This document shows, in pieces, positions 22,571-33,243 of a stretch of 64,000 nt of DNA. The notes below the pieces were generated by a model. The model was not told the origin of the DNA and did no database searches. It was given only the letters and a program-made list of their open reading frames with translations. This stretch comes from Cladosporium sp. IMV 00045. Lineage: Eukaryota; Ascomycota; Dothideomycetes; Cladosporiales; Cladosporiaceae. Position numbers and translations under genes: made by a program. How positions within the stretch are numbered: position 1 is the stretch's first letter; each line of letters starts with the position of its first letter. The stretch lies in the NCBI GenBank assembly GCA_001931905.2, contig MSJI02000237.1:1-64000 (forward strand). The letters run 5' to 3'.

Positions 22571-22795
22571 GACAGGTGGCGCTAGGGTATTTTGCTCGGC
22601 CGCTGAAGGGGTTTGTGGTCGTGAACTCGTAGGCGTGCGTGGTTTGGAGGTAGCAATGTGTGAGAGGTAGTCGCGGGTCATGAGCTCGTGCATGCGTCTG
22701 GCCCTCTCTTCGGTTGACAGAGCGAGTTCCTTGATTTGGAGCAATTGTTGGCGCAGCGATTGCATGCCATCGTTTTCTGGTATTGCTCCCTCCAT
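20759..22795 (-). CDS. CHY/RING zinc-finger E3 ubiquitin ligase (Pirh2/RCHY1-like), copy B, complete
   Basis: 678 residues, no intron, ATG at 22795. A short helical N-terminus (residues 15-45) precedes a disordered stretch. Zinc modules follow in Pirh2 order: CHY finger from Cys121 (GCMHYKRNVKVQCFDCRQW), CTCHY finger (about 186-250; YYCDKCKLWDND, HCDDCGLCR), RING-H2 from Cys254 to Cys295 (DCPLCLSYLF, CGHYMHGSC, KCPVC) and a zinc ribbon (about 350-380). By family it is a RING E3 that passes ubiquitin from an E2 to a substrate. The C-terminal ~280 residues are fungal-specific: Ser/Pro-rich, then MPNLP-type repeats and a long acidic D/E tract ending DDPLEIFGHR. Substrates are unknown. Confidence 0.9.
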   Translation of the reverse strand: MEGAIPENDGMQSLRQQLLQIKELALSTEERARRMHELMTRDYLSHIATSKPRTPTSSRPQTPSAAEQNTLAPPVDNDNPYNLRPGDLEPTFSPLPVVPTDANDDVNPNVEEEDALPDLGCMHYKRNVKVQCFDCRQWYSCRHCHDAAHDLPFRHNLNRKKTQNMLCMLCQTPQPAGETCVNCGEYAAWYYCDKCKLWDNDSNKRIYHCDDCGLCRLGEGLGKDFVHCRRCNVCISISTSASHPCIERATDSDCPLCLSYLFESPTPVVSLPCGHYMHGSCYKDLMAVTYKCPVCSKSAVNMELQWRKLDDEIAIQPMPEDDGELEDLLPHLEGVTANETENPTETAQPPPRRPRRAWISCNDCNARSWTPFHWLGLKCHYCGGYNTNQMPPMTGRETEAERLIRQQQLQPRQHDFTGNSVLLDAGIGVGPPSSDDGHRVDSAFAMPSSPSNLHPSTAAATAGGSPSYQTERRPSGGTAAHSPSRRYFVQEEEPRRSASFSAPRFPTPSMPNMPPLPRIPDLPSLPTMPNLPNLPTLPNMPNLELPRFSPYEMVQALSRSLSPMRYYMEGLDVSELERAAARRPVGPRRSHSETVPGVGGLEGEGLERQEKRPRTSAGVGVGVGGRPFWSEEEAVVSSDEDEEEEDDDDDDEDEDQAGEDDEEDEDEVDDPLEIFGHR

Positions 22796-24491
22796 GATGG
22801 CGGGGTGTTTCTCGATGTTGTCCCTCCCTCCAGCAAGTCAAGCTGATGTCCGTCTCTTCCCGGCTGCCTGGTGCCTAGATTGCCCGACGCCGCCTCGCAG
22901 GTGATGTAGGACAAATGGTATCGTCTGGACTCTTCGTTCGGAAACGGGGTATTGAAGAGAGTATACAGAGGAGGTGGCAGCTCACGTGCCCGGGTATTAT
23001 TAGAGTTCGACTGAAAGAGAGACGGATGCAATGCAACCCCTCGTCACCGCGTGTATGACGGAAGGCTGCACACGACCAGAGAGAGATGGTGTCCAACAGC
23101 CAAGCAGATTCTCGTCGAGTCTTGGACAATCAAAAATCGTACAATGAAGGAAAAGAAGATATATCCTGTTCAAGCGGCGAAGGGATGTTGGCCACAAAAT
23201 CTCAGGAATGTCAAGCAAAGAAGCATGTCTTGGGCAAGGATGGGAAGTTGCTCCGGGGTTTGACATGTGACAGCGAGGCAGAGAGGACACAGACCTGTCT
23301 AGAGGCTTTGGGTGGTGGGACGAGCATGTCATTCGCCGGGCCCGTGCCAGATGGGTGGCACCATGCTAAGCGTCCTGTGCAGTCGATCATCAAATAAGAA
23401 AAAAACGAGAGTCACCGAGTGATGGCGCACGTGATGCCACCAAACAAGGACAGATCCAATCGATTTGTTTCCTACGCCCGTAAAGGCCGCAATGCGTGAG
23501 GGTTGGCTGTAGGGGATATTGCCCGAAGCGAAAGTGTGAGAGGGTTTTTGGACCTGAGCAATACCGTACTGCATAGACTTATGCAGCCCCTTATGTTCAA
23601 CATAGTCTTGCTAGAAGAAGACTGCTACTCTTTCATCGTATCGCACTTCAGAACCTCGAGGTTGTTGTTTGGGAACGACCAAAGTAGTACGAACACCAGA
23701 TGGAAGTACATGGCGAGATCCTCAGTACAGCCCTCAGTACAGCCAAAAATGCCAACGATCACATGTCAAAAACAAAGCACGTCCATTAATGCTGTGCTCC
23801 GGTGCTAGGGTTAGCATTCCCAAGTCGGTGAACAAAGACCACATCGTATTTCCTTCAGAACAGCCTCGGCTCAAACGAGTGCTTAGTACGTGGGCATCCT
23901 AGTGATAGAAGTGATCACACAGTGTCTGGTGGCACGATTGAGGAAGAACGCGAGAGAAGACGCATCGGAAAGAGGTTAATGAAATTTGAGGGTGAGGGAA
24001 TTTCAGACGAGTCTTGGGCAAAAGAAACAACGTTTGAGTGTCTTGATCTGTTGTGTGAGAGTGTATATGTACAAGTGACGAACACAGCACAGCAAGACAC
24101 GCTATTCATCATCGTCAGTCTAATCTTTACACAGCCGTCTCTTTGCTTCTTTTTTCCTACTTCGTCGAACGCTCTTCTTCTGAGTATCCAACTCGCGGTC
24201 CAGTCTCCTTTTTGTGCAGGACCATTCCTGCTGCTTTGTGAATGGAACTGTCTTTCCCTCCTGCATCCAAAACAACATCTCCAAGAAAAGAGTACTCATA
24301 CATGACCCAAACTCCAACTTCCACCATCCTGTCGATCCAAAAACATCCTTCGGCCAAGAAAAGGAAAAAAAAAGAAAAAGGAACAGACATCTTCCCGCAA
24401 AATATGGGTATCATCGTTAGACAGTAACAGAAAGAGAAGAAAGAAAAAAGAAAGGGGTAGGCAGAATCCGAAAACAACTCAACCCACCAGC
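22796..24491. other. Intergenic region: CHY/RING promoter and RasGEF 3' flank
   Basis: About 1.7 kb. Short ORFs on both strands show no domain or fungal-like codon pattern. The part next to 22795 is the promoter of copy B; the part near 24360-24480 is A-rich with AG runs and lies in the 3' flank of the RasGEF. Confidence 0.4.
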
Positions 24492-27400
24492 TCAAGCAGC
24501 ATTGGCATTAACATCCGCCCTGCCACCAAACGCCGCCTTCAAACCAAAAGTATTATGCTTCCAAAACAGGTCCATCCTCGAATGATCCTTCGCCACGGGC
24601 TCCGGCTTGTCCTTCTCCTCATCCGACGCGTGCTTCGCGCGCTCCACAGGCGTGACAGGCTCGCTAACCGCCCCGCCGCCGCCGCCGCGGGGAATCATCA
24701 GATGTGACGACGTCGGGATGGAAGGCCTGTGCTCGTCCCTGGGCTCGAGGATCAAGCTGCGGCGGTGGAAAGCGACCTCTGCCATTTCCGCGTGCGACTT
24801 GCGCATGTGCGCCAGGTAGGCCTCGAGCCAGGCCTGCATTTCCGGCACGGCCTGCAGGCGGTGCGGGATCTGGAAGCGCTGCACCTGACTGACGATCTTG
24901 GCCATGCGCGCGTACTTGTCGAAGTTGATAACGGGCGTGGCGGGCTCGCCTGCGCCGCCGCCGGGCGCGGAGGCGGCGCCGGGGAGTTGGCGCGTCGAGG
25001 AGTTGCCGTCGTTGATGAAGGTTAGGTCTTTGCAGTAGATTCCTAGGAATGGGAGGCAGGGCGCGGCGGCTTCTTCGACGTGCTGTCGCAGGTTGACCCA
25101 GTTGGAGGGGTAGTCGTTCATGAGGCGGAGCTCGTCGAGCTTCGCTTTGGATTTCTTGTGGACCACTTCCCAGGTGCGCCTGAGGCGCTTGATGGGCGTG
25201 TTGTCGACTGCTGACACGATCGCTACCAGACACTCGAAGTTGCGGATGTCGAGACAGCAGGAGGCGATTTTGATCCATTGTTTGATGACGAGCGCGCGTT
25301 TCTTGACTTCGGTCGGACCCAGAATATTCTCGTTGACCATGTGGGCGAGGTCGGTGCTGAATTTCTGGATGGTTAGGACGTGGCTCGACTTGTTGGTTTT
25401 TCCCTTGGCGAAGCCGCAGCTCAGCAGCTCTTCCGATTTGATCTCGCAGTAGATGCGAGATGTCATGAGGGTGAGTTGGCGTGCGATCTCCAGAGGTTCG
25501 ACGTCCAAGATGCTGACTTCGGTGGGGTTCTCAAAACCATTCTTCAGCATGTTCAGAGATGTCTTCGTGACAGAGGGGTTCGGTATCGCTGAGTCTGCAT
25601 CCCGTTTGGTGTCGACCATCATTGCTGATTTGCCGACTCCGGAAATCAGTGGCTCGACCACAGTTCCTCCTTCGCATGCAGCAGTGATTCTACGGGTCAG
25701 CTCCAAGAGTCTCTCAGCAGCGGAGGGCAGGTGAGGCTTCAACTTTTGCTGAGCAAAGTTCTTGATAGCGTCAAGAGCCTCCTTATCGGCTTCAGCGTTC
25801 CAGTATGTCTCCAGCCAGCCCTTGAAGCACTGGCAGATGCGCAGTCTGACAGGCTTGCCAACAGCCGGGTTATCTCCAACATAGTCAAAGCGCTCAATAA
25901 GCGCTTGCGTCAGCTTGCGAGGAGTGGTGAATAATCTGAAGGTAAGATAGAATGTCGTGGCAAAGTTCAAGTCGGGCGTGGCATCGTGTGTCGTGAGCTT
26001 TTCCACAATGGCATTCAAGCTTCCTCCTGTAATCTGTCCTTGGTGGTTAAGGATCATTTCGTGGGCGTATGTCTTTTGTAGGAGTGCCGCATCAGCATCG
26101 TTGTCCGCTTCGTTGTTGGCCGAAGTCATGCTGGACACGCTGCCGAAGCTGGTCAGATGCCTAGGCTTGAGACTGTCGTTCTTGCGTCCATCGGGTGTGG
26201 AAGCTCTGGTTGAGACCTCCGATAAGGTGCTCATCTCGGAGTCCTTGCTAAGGCTGGCTTGTGTGCTGAATGATTCGGTCACGCAAGTGCTGACGCTGTC
26301 CTTGCGCTCCGGGAAGGCAACATCCGGTGTGAAAGGGAACGATCCCTTTGCAGGGCCAGATTCAGCTGCGTGTGCTGATGGTGCTCTACAGTGGTTCTGC
26401 TCATGTGCTGATGTCGCAACGGGGCTGTTGGTTGAGACCGTGATCGCCGGAGAAGGCATTCCCAAGTCGTTCATCAGAGGGTGGATTCGAGACATGCGAG
26501 TGTCGACTGGCGGCAATGGAGGCAGTGACTTGCGTTTACGAGCTTCTTCGCTCATCTCGTCCGATCCGGTGGCGCTGGTAGACACACTTACTGCTTGTGA
26601 GGGATTAGACTTGTGAGCAGGAGCAGGCCTCTCGGGTTGCTCCTCGCCCATTGGTGGTTCTGGTAACTGGAAGTCACCCGTCTGCTCGAGGCGTCGTCGT
26701 GTTTGAGCAACACATTCGCCTACTGCGCGGATCAAGCTTGTACCAACAGAGACTAACTGGTTAGCTTGGTCAGGCATGATGACAGCGTCATCGTCGGGGA
26801 GGTCTGAAAACGTAAAGACTTCCTTTGTCGACTGCACAAGCTCGTGGAGGACTTCCAGTAGTGACTCCTTAGCGTAATCAATCGCGGTGGAACGCTCAGC
26901 ACTGGATGCGTTGACCTGGTCCATTACCGCTAACATTCTCTGACATACGGATGTCAGGCATTGAGTGGTGTCCAACAACTCTGAATGCGATCGTGATTGA
27001 AGATGATTGCCCAAGAACTTCCCAATGTGGCTTATGCAAAGATCATGCGCTTGCGACAATTGCTCGGATGCGGTGTTGCCAGAACGGCGCTCCTCGCGAA
27101 TAAGAGACAGACGATGCGAAGTTCCACTGGGCCGTGGCGAATGAATTGTCGATTTCCGTCGTCGGCTTACCGCTGCCTTGATTGCATTCACTTCTTGCTC
27201 GATCTGACCCTCGTCGTCGGAGAGAATGTCGCCGCCGTAGTTGCTTTGCTGACAGTGTTGGGGCGATTGAAGGGCGCTCGTTACGTCGGTTCCAAAGTAG
27301 AGATCCAATGGAGACATCATAGTAGTCTCTGTCTTTGAGCTGCGACGGCTGCCGGTCCCGGTCATAGCCTCCTGGGTCCATGCATCCACAAAGCGAACAG

Positions 27401-28181
27401 CGCGTGTTACGACTCTGAAGGCTTTGGTGATCAATTCGTCGAGGACGAAACTGATGATCTCTCCAGCATATGGCTTGCTAGCCTCCTCTTGCAACTCCTT
27501 GGCCTTTTGTACCATCGACGACAGATCCGCCAATAGTCCTTTACGCATCCGTCGAATTCCAACATTCTGCTGCACAAGCGAGGAGTCCCTGTGCAGGCAG
27601 CTGGCATGTTCCAGCAGGTACCGAACGCCAGCAATCAATCCTCTAATGTAGTCTTGTCGCATAAAAGTCTTGAAGCTCGCCGACTCACTCTCCTCCAGCA
27701 AGTCCCAGAATTGAGTCATGGCGTTCAAGAGATTGCGGATGTAGGGGTGGTCGTACGGTTCGCAGTAGTTGGTCGGTACCCAGCCTCGGTGGCCTGATGA
27801 GAATAGTGTTCCGTCGGCCCAGCCATTTTCGTGGATTGAATGCACAAGGACGAGGTCGCCTTGCTTGATTGCAACTGTGATTGAATCTTCGTCTCCGTTT
27901 GTTGTGGGATCGGTCGTGGGATCGAATGCGTGCAGAACACGCAGGTAGTTGTGAAATAAAGGCTCTGGTGTACGTGATCGCTCATAGTTGAGTTCCGGGT
28001 GGTGCAACTCTGGGCTGATCGGTGTCTCTGGTGGTGTCATCTGACGTTGGCTAGGCTCCGCATCTTTGAATTGTAGCGAAGTGAGTGGTGCTGGTCGATG
28101 AGAAGTGTCCCTTGACGCAGCCATTCCCTTGTGCATCGAGTGTGGGTTCCGCGACCACATGGTGGGGTTGTAGCCTTCCAT
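24492..28181 (-). CDS. Ras guanine-nucleotide exchange factor (Cdc25 type) with SH3 domain
   Basis: 1229 residues, uninterrupted, ATG at 28181. An SH3 domain lies at about 82-142 (LRVLHAFDP..., GDLVLVHSIHENGWADGTL, RGWVPTNYCEP). A helical middle and a long Ser-rich linker follow. The RasGEF N-terminal (REM) domain starts near 717 (GSLNAIVEKLTTHDATPDLN, FYLTFRLFTTPRKL), and the catalytic Cdc25 domain spans about 889-1142 (DVEPLEIARQLTLM, RALVIKQWIKIASCCLDIRN, FECLVAIVSAVDNTPIKRL, PCLPFLGIYCKDLTFINDG). By family it activates Ras upstream of cAMP/PKA or MAPK signalling. The Cdc25 domain carries a Gly/Ala/Pro insert just after FINDG. It is closest in build to yeast CDC25/SDC25 and S. pombe Ste6; I cannot choose between orthologues. 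Confidence 0.92.
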   Translation of the reverse strand: MEGYNPTMWSRNPHSMHKGMAASRDTSHRPAPLTSLQFKDAEPSQRQMTPPETPISPELHHPELNYERSRTPEPLFHNYLRVLHAFDPTTDPTTNGDEDSITVAIKQGDLVLVHSIHENGWADGTLFSSGHRGWVPTNYCEPYDHPYIRNLLNAMTQFWDLLEESESASFKTFMRQDYIRGLIAGVRYLLEHASCLHRDSSLVQQNVGIRRMRKGLLADLSSMVQKAKELQEEASKPYAGEIISFVLDELITKAFRVVTRAVRFVDAWTQEAMTGTGSRRSSKTETTMMSPLDLYFGTDVTSALQSPQHCQQSNYGGDILSDDEGQIEQEVNAIKAAVSRRRKSTIHSPRPSGTSHRLSLIREERRSGNTASEQLSQAHDLCISHIGKFLGNHLQSRSHSELLDTTQCLTSVCQRMLAVMDQVNASSAERSTAIDYAKESLLEVLHELVQSTKEVFTFSDLPDDDAVIMPDQANQLVSVGTSLIRAVGECVAQTRRRLEQTGDFQLPEPPMGEEQPERPAPAHKSNPSQAVSVSTSATGSDEMSEEARKRKSLPPLPPVDTRMSRIHPLMNDLGMPSPAITVSTNSPVATSAHEQNHCRAPSAHAAESGPAKGSFPFTPDVAFPERKDSVSTCVTESFSTQASLSKDSEMSTLSEVSTRASTPDGRKNDSLKPRHLTSFGSVSSMTSANNEADNDADAALLQKTYAHEMILNHQGQITGGSLNAIVEKLTTHDATPDLNFATTFYLTFRLFTTPRKLTQALIERFDYVGDNPAVGKPVRLRICQCFKGWLETYWNAEADKEALDAIKNFAQQKLKPHLPSAAERLLELTRRITAACEGGTVVEPLISGVGKSAMMVDTKRDADSAIPNPSVTKTSLNMLKNGFENPTEVSILDVEPLEIARQLTLMTSRIYCEIKSEELLSCGFAKGKTNKSSHVLTIQKFSTDLAHMVNENILGPTEVKKRALVIKQWIKIASCCLDIRNFECLVAIVSAVDNTPIKRLRRTWEVVHKKSKAKLDELRLMNDYPSNWVNLRQHVEEAAAPCLPFLGIYCKDLTFINDGNSSTRQLPGAASAPGGGAGEPATPVINFDKYARMAKIVSQVQRFQIPHRLQAVPEMQAWLEAYLAHMRKSHAEMAEVAFHRRSLILEPRDEHRPSIPTSSHLMIPRGGGGGAVSEPVTPVERAKHASDEEKDKPEPVAKDHSRMDLFWKHNTFGLKAAFGGRADVNANAA

Positions 28182-28960
28182 GATGATGTATCTAGGGTAT
28201 GCAGCCCAGTCTCAGGCGTCTAGCATCCACCGGTGTTTTACAAATGGTCCATGTGGAGTTTCGTGAGGTGACAGAAGGTGGTTCGGCTCGACGTGCCTCG
28301 TTCGTTCCAGTGAGGGTCTGCAAAGGGCTGGGCCATCAGCGTGTTTTCCTGTATAGCGTCCCGTCTAGCCGGAGGCCGGAGGAATGTAATGTACATGTAA
28401 GTAGGCACTCGATCGAGCCTAACGTCACGCGGATTTCGATGGCGTGGACTTACACTGGCTTGCAATGAGCCTTCTATTCAGCGATCGTCGTCAACTTCCT
28501 TTGGTGAGGAGAGTTGTTTGTTTGTCAAGCAAGGACCAGAGGTGGAGGTGGTTGCCCAATGGCTCGAAAGGTGGTATTGGCAGGCGTGGATCGGTGAAGC
28601 CGGCGCCGCAGCAAGTAATGGTAGTGAGCGTGGGTAAGTGAGCGATGGAGAGGTCTCGTAAATAACAGGTGAAAGTGCGGTAACGGTACACTTTAGGTTA
28701 TGCTGGTCGAATGAGCGAGTGATGTTGGAAGAGTGAGTGAGTGGCGGTGGTGAGGGCGTGAGAGCGAGAGTCGCAAACAAGCAAGCAAGCAAGGGTCGCG
28801 CGAGGAGTGAGTATCCGTCGTTCCTTCCTTCCTTCGATCCTAGTGTCCCTCCTGCCGAACGTGGAAGTTGAGTAAGTGAAAAGAAAGGCGAGTGTGTGTG
28901 GATGCGCCGTTGACTGCAGCGCATGTAAGGTTTGGGAGGTTTCGGAGGGAGAGCTCCCCT
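28182..28960 (-). promoter_or_regulatory. Upstream region and probable long 5' leader of the RasGEF gene
   Basis: On the gene strand this stretch is rich in pyrimidine runs and short repeats, including CAAG tetramers (28783-28795, plus strand) and TTCC repeats (28820-28836). No protein of known type is visible. Long leaders are common for fungal signalling genes; that this one is transcribed is inferred. Confidence 0.35.
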
Positions 28961-31900
28961 TGCTCAGACACTCTGGGTCGGGTCACCGGTGGGCAGTTCG
29001 AGATGAGCCAGCAGCGAGACAAGATGTGACATGACATGCAATGACATATAGGGAGGCGAGCGAGCGATAATATTATTGCGGTCCCTACCTCCGTAAGTGC
29101 CTGCAAATATGCCAGGTCCCAGCTAAACTAACTCTGTACAGTACGTAGGTTGCTTCGGCGCGTGCTCCATGGGCCATGGCCTCTCGATCGCACCGAATGT
29201 GCACATCCTCCACGTGCCGGCACACATCCCCAATCCTCACTCGACGACCAATGCTCTTCCGCTCCGGCTGCGCGCTCAGATGGCTCCGCCAGCGACCTAT
29301 TGCCCGCTAAATCGCGCGCGATATGATGGTGTGCTTGCTAGGGAGCGCTCGAGCGAGCGACTACTCGCGCACTGCCCAGGTCCTCTGGTCTTTCGCCCTA
29401 TCGCCATGACGATGAAGATGTAATAATGCCGGCGTCGATCTGCAGGGCGTCGTGCCCCCTGTTCACGTCCCGAGCGCCCTTTCTTTATTTTCAGGGACGA
29501 TGGCTTGGTGGTGGCAGGCCAAACCAACGCCTCCTCCGTCCACTCTTCGCCCCACAAGGCGCCCCTTGCCTGTTGTGGATGTGGCAGACGACGCCTACTG
29601 CAGGCACGAGAGCCATGGCAGCATGGTAGTAGTCGCTCCGAACTGTCAACATTAATCTATATGATCGCTGGTATAAACCTACGTTGGTGAGGCGGTCAAC
29701 TTGAGTTGACATGCAGCCACAACGACAGCACGTTTGAACGTCCTCATCCATCTCGGTATCTGCGGTGGAGGCCGTCATTTCTTTCAATCGACCATCTCGC
29801 ACGACACCTCTTGACGCATCACCGAAATATTTCCAGCTTCATCGCCACACACATCTGTCTTTCGGTGGAGCTTCTAGTCTTGAATTCTGAGATGCCGGCA
29901 GCCGCCGACCTCATCGAAGGACCCGTTCACGAACCCAAAGCTGCGGGTAATTTCAAACCCTAACGGACACGCGCATCTTGGCCTGACCACACACTTTGTG
30001 CCTCCCTCTCCGCTGGGTACGCCCTTGCCATGGAGCTGGACCCCGTGCTTGTGTTTCAATATCACTCTCTGTTAACGTCTCACTTCTCTCCTGATTCCTG
30101 CGAGACAAGTGCTTCCCTTAAGATGGCGACCTGCCTCCCTCTCCATCCGCTCATCTCTTTCACCGCTCATGCAGCGCGCTCGAAATGAAGCGCTCAACTC
30201 TTCCCAACGCGTCGGGCGACAGACGCAGTCGAGAGACCGCCGGTGGCCCCGACACTTGACGTTCGACTCGCCAAAAGGCCCGAGCACAATGTACGAACAT
30301 CGCAACTCCACCCATGAGACCTTCAAAGGTAGAAATCCGGAGCAAGCGCACAAGCGGCGCGCTGAAGATGTGCGATCACAAGCCGTTCCTCACTACCGTC
30401 GCTCGTTCGCCGTTCCAGATCATCCAGAGCAACCTCATCTAGACTTCACGGTCACGAAATACTCAAGACCGTCTTTTATCTGATCATCGATCCCTTTCGT
30501 ATCGTTGCTTCTAGCAGTATTGGGCTTATCCGGCTCTTCCGCCTCGTCGCAAGAGCAGAAGCGAGCCAGCTAACGAGGCACAGATCGACAGCGCCGTCGC
30601 GCTATTAAATTGCTGTTCTTCGTGGAGGCGGGTCCTTTTTCCTCACGGAAGCGATCACCGGCCTGGCTGTGATCTCGCGTATTGGTATTTGTTTCCATCC
30701 TCCATAATTGACCGCGCGTCCAGTAGCCGCAGGCCTCGGTTCGTTATCATTGAGACAATACACCACACGCTACGATAACCTCGTCACATCGCGTGGAAGC
30801 AACCGAGTGAATTAGGTGCAACTCAATGTAAGTCTAGAGGGGATTTTGAAATTACGCATGATTTGCACGGTTGATCTGCGATGCTCCGCACACGTGGTCT
30901 TCACCAACGGGGCATCGTTCTGCAATGGAATCCTTTGCTCAGTGCGAGAACATCATAGATGATATGCTGGCAGCGACCGTTGCACCGCCTTATAATCCCG
31001 GTAATGATGATATGGCCTGGACTCTCTTAGCAAAGACCACTCGAGGTATTATCACAGCAAAATAATGCACAGAGTCACAGCGAAGCAGGTGGCCAGGCTT
31101 GCCTCCGCAGCACCATCAAGGTGAGAGCGTTGTTGAAGACTCGCGCTGCACGACCCAGCAAATCCCTCCCTCGAGGCTCGAGCTCTCACCAACCTGGTCG
31201 TCCTCGGAGCACTTTTATGCACGCTCCTCCCGAAAGAGCAAGACGAGAAAGTCTCGCCTGCGGTCTTCATAACCTCAAGCTTTTGACAGTCCAATATGCG
31301 GATGCGGCTCGCCCGCTGTCTTGGTATCAACATACAGTAGCCACTTATCATAAGTTATAGCACGTTCACACCGCATCCCGTCGTCTGGTAATCTCTTCGC
31401 CGGGATGACATCCCGTACCATCCCCACGGGCGTGACGTAGAAATCCTACTCGCGTTTCCCGCTGTCTCACACACAGCAGTCACAGCGTGAACACACCGGG
31501 TTCACCTTGCCTCACACCGCGTTCCGTTCGAGGAGGCGGCTCGGCGAGGAATCCATTAGCGTTGTGCTTGATATCATAGATTCACAGACAGTCCTCAGTA
31601 ATAGTGAGTAGTGAACAGTCACAGCCTTGCGAGACTACCGCTACAAACGACCGCGCCTCCGGCTTCCTTCCGCCCGTGCAAAGAGGGTCGCGGACTGGAT
31701 ATGGCTCAGTTCACAAGCGTGTGCACCGGTGGACTGTTGACGGTGCTACATCCCTCCTAGCAGGTGGATTGCCAGCTACGCGGTTCTCGACGTTCGGCCC
31801 TTGATCTGATCTGGCCTTCTTCCATCGATTACCGCCGGTCGTTTCGGAAGACAGGTTCCTGGCCAGTAGAGCAAACTGTGAGCGCCGCTTGCATAGATGG

Positions 31901-33243
31901 CCAGTGGCGATGGACACGCATACCGTGCCGACCGTATGGCACGCTTGTATTATTTCGGGTGCATTCACATCGACTATGTGGTAAAGCGACCGATTCTCTA
32001 GCGGATGGCTTGATCAAGAGACTGTACTCCAGATGTCGAGTCTAGAGACTATGAAATCTCGAATACGTGAGGCCCCATCGGATTTGAAATGGTGAAAGAC
32101 TTCCCCGGTATGCGAATGATCCGTGTCATCGGGTAGAGGTCGTCGGTGTTCGCGACCACGAGGAAGGAGACCGAAGGATTTTGATGGCGCAGCTGCCGAC
32201 TGTGTTTACCGTTATGCTCTTTCGGTGTGCTCGGTCGCTGTGCGCTGCCTTGGTAATGGAAATATTTGGACTCCATAATGCGATTTGCGCTACGTTTGGG
32301 TGAGTAGAATTGCTCATCCAGATGAGATGCATTGGGCGTGTGCGAAGGTGGCTCGTGGCATCTCAGGACTGGCAGGCGGATATTCATTCTGAAGAAACCA
32401 GACGGCCTGTTGCTAGCTGCTTGTCTCATCCTACTATTCTTTTTTCTTTCTTTTTCTCGCCCTTCCACTCCAAACGCTTCTGGTGAGTTCGGGAGTTCTT
32501 CAATCTTTGCGTATTGGAAATTGCCAAAACCTACGGTGAGTAACAGCAATACCCTCTAGTGCTGGCGATGGAAACAATAATTCCAATTTTCCAGCATACC
32601 GACCGTGACATTCAAGCAATACATCAGCGGTGGAGCCCTATACAGTCATTGCGTGTATACATGTAGGAGATTAGGAGCAAGCAAATCGTCAACAGGTCGT
32701 CTCTCTTGCTGAAAGCGCACCAAACAAACGCCGGGCTCTCGTGCCCTGCAACGATGACGAAAGTGGTGTTTTTCTCGCCCACCCAGCTCCAAGATTTCGA
32801 TTCGTCCACACACCATACACGTAGCCGTGTGTAGGCACGCAAAACGCCAACTATGAGCTCACCTCGCCGCCCCGGGCTCTTACACTGTGGAGACTGACAC
32901 AATGGCTTAAGCCTGCCCTTTCTCGCCTTTTCACGATGGCTAACTTTTTGCTCGATATACATCACCTTTCCCGGGGCGGATAGGTCACCTCCTGTGTTCG
33001 ATTCACTCCTGAGCTTGCTGGGGGACGGCATGAGCATGGAATGCATGAGAATCGCAAGTCTCTTTTTCTCTTTGTTTCGACCTGTTTGCTCCTACGTCAC
33101 TGGACAGCAGGCGTGTGTGTAGGTGGAATATTTTTATTATTTTCATTATTCTCGTTCATACATTCGATGGCGCTATATTCGATCTCCTCGTCATTGAGAC
33201 AAGAGCATACACGCTACTACACCCACTAACATCACGACCGATA
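28961..33243. other. Gene-poor stretch of about 4.3 kb
   Basis: Read on both strands, I find no conserved protein, tRNA or transposon. ORFs are all under about 170 codons, mostly without ATG, and lack the C-ending codon bias of the neighbouring genes. GC content is mixed, with AT-richer patches near 30800-31060 and 32400-32640. It may hold noncoding RNA, regulatory DNA or decayed sequence. Confidence 0.4.

Noticed and set aside
30109..30483. 124-codon ORF
   Set aside because: It has no ATG-supported start, is rich in Arg/Ser/His and lacks any conserved pattern.
33115..33243. N-terminal extension of the AnmK-like protein
   Set aside because: The extra codons begin with GTG and contain no ATG; the family-like part starts after ATG 33244.
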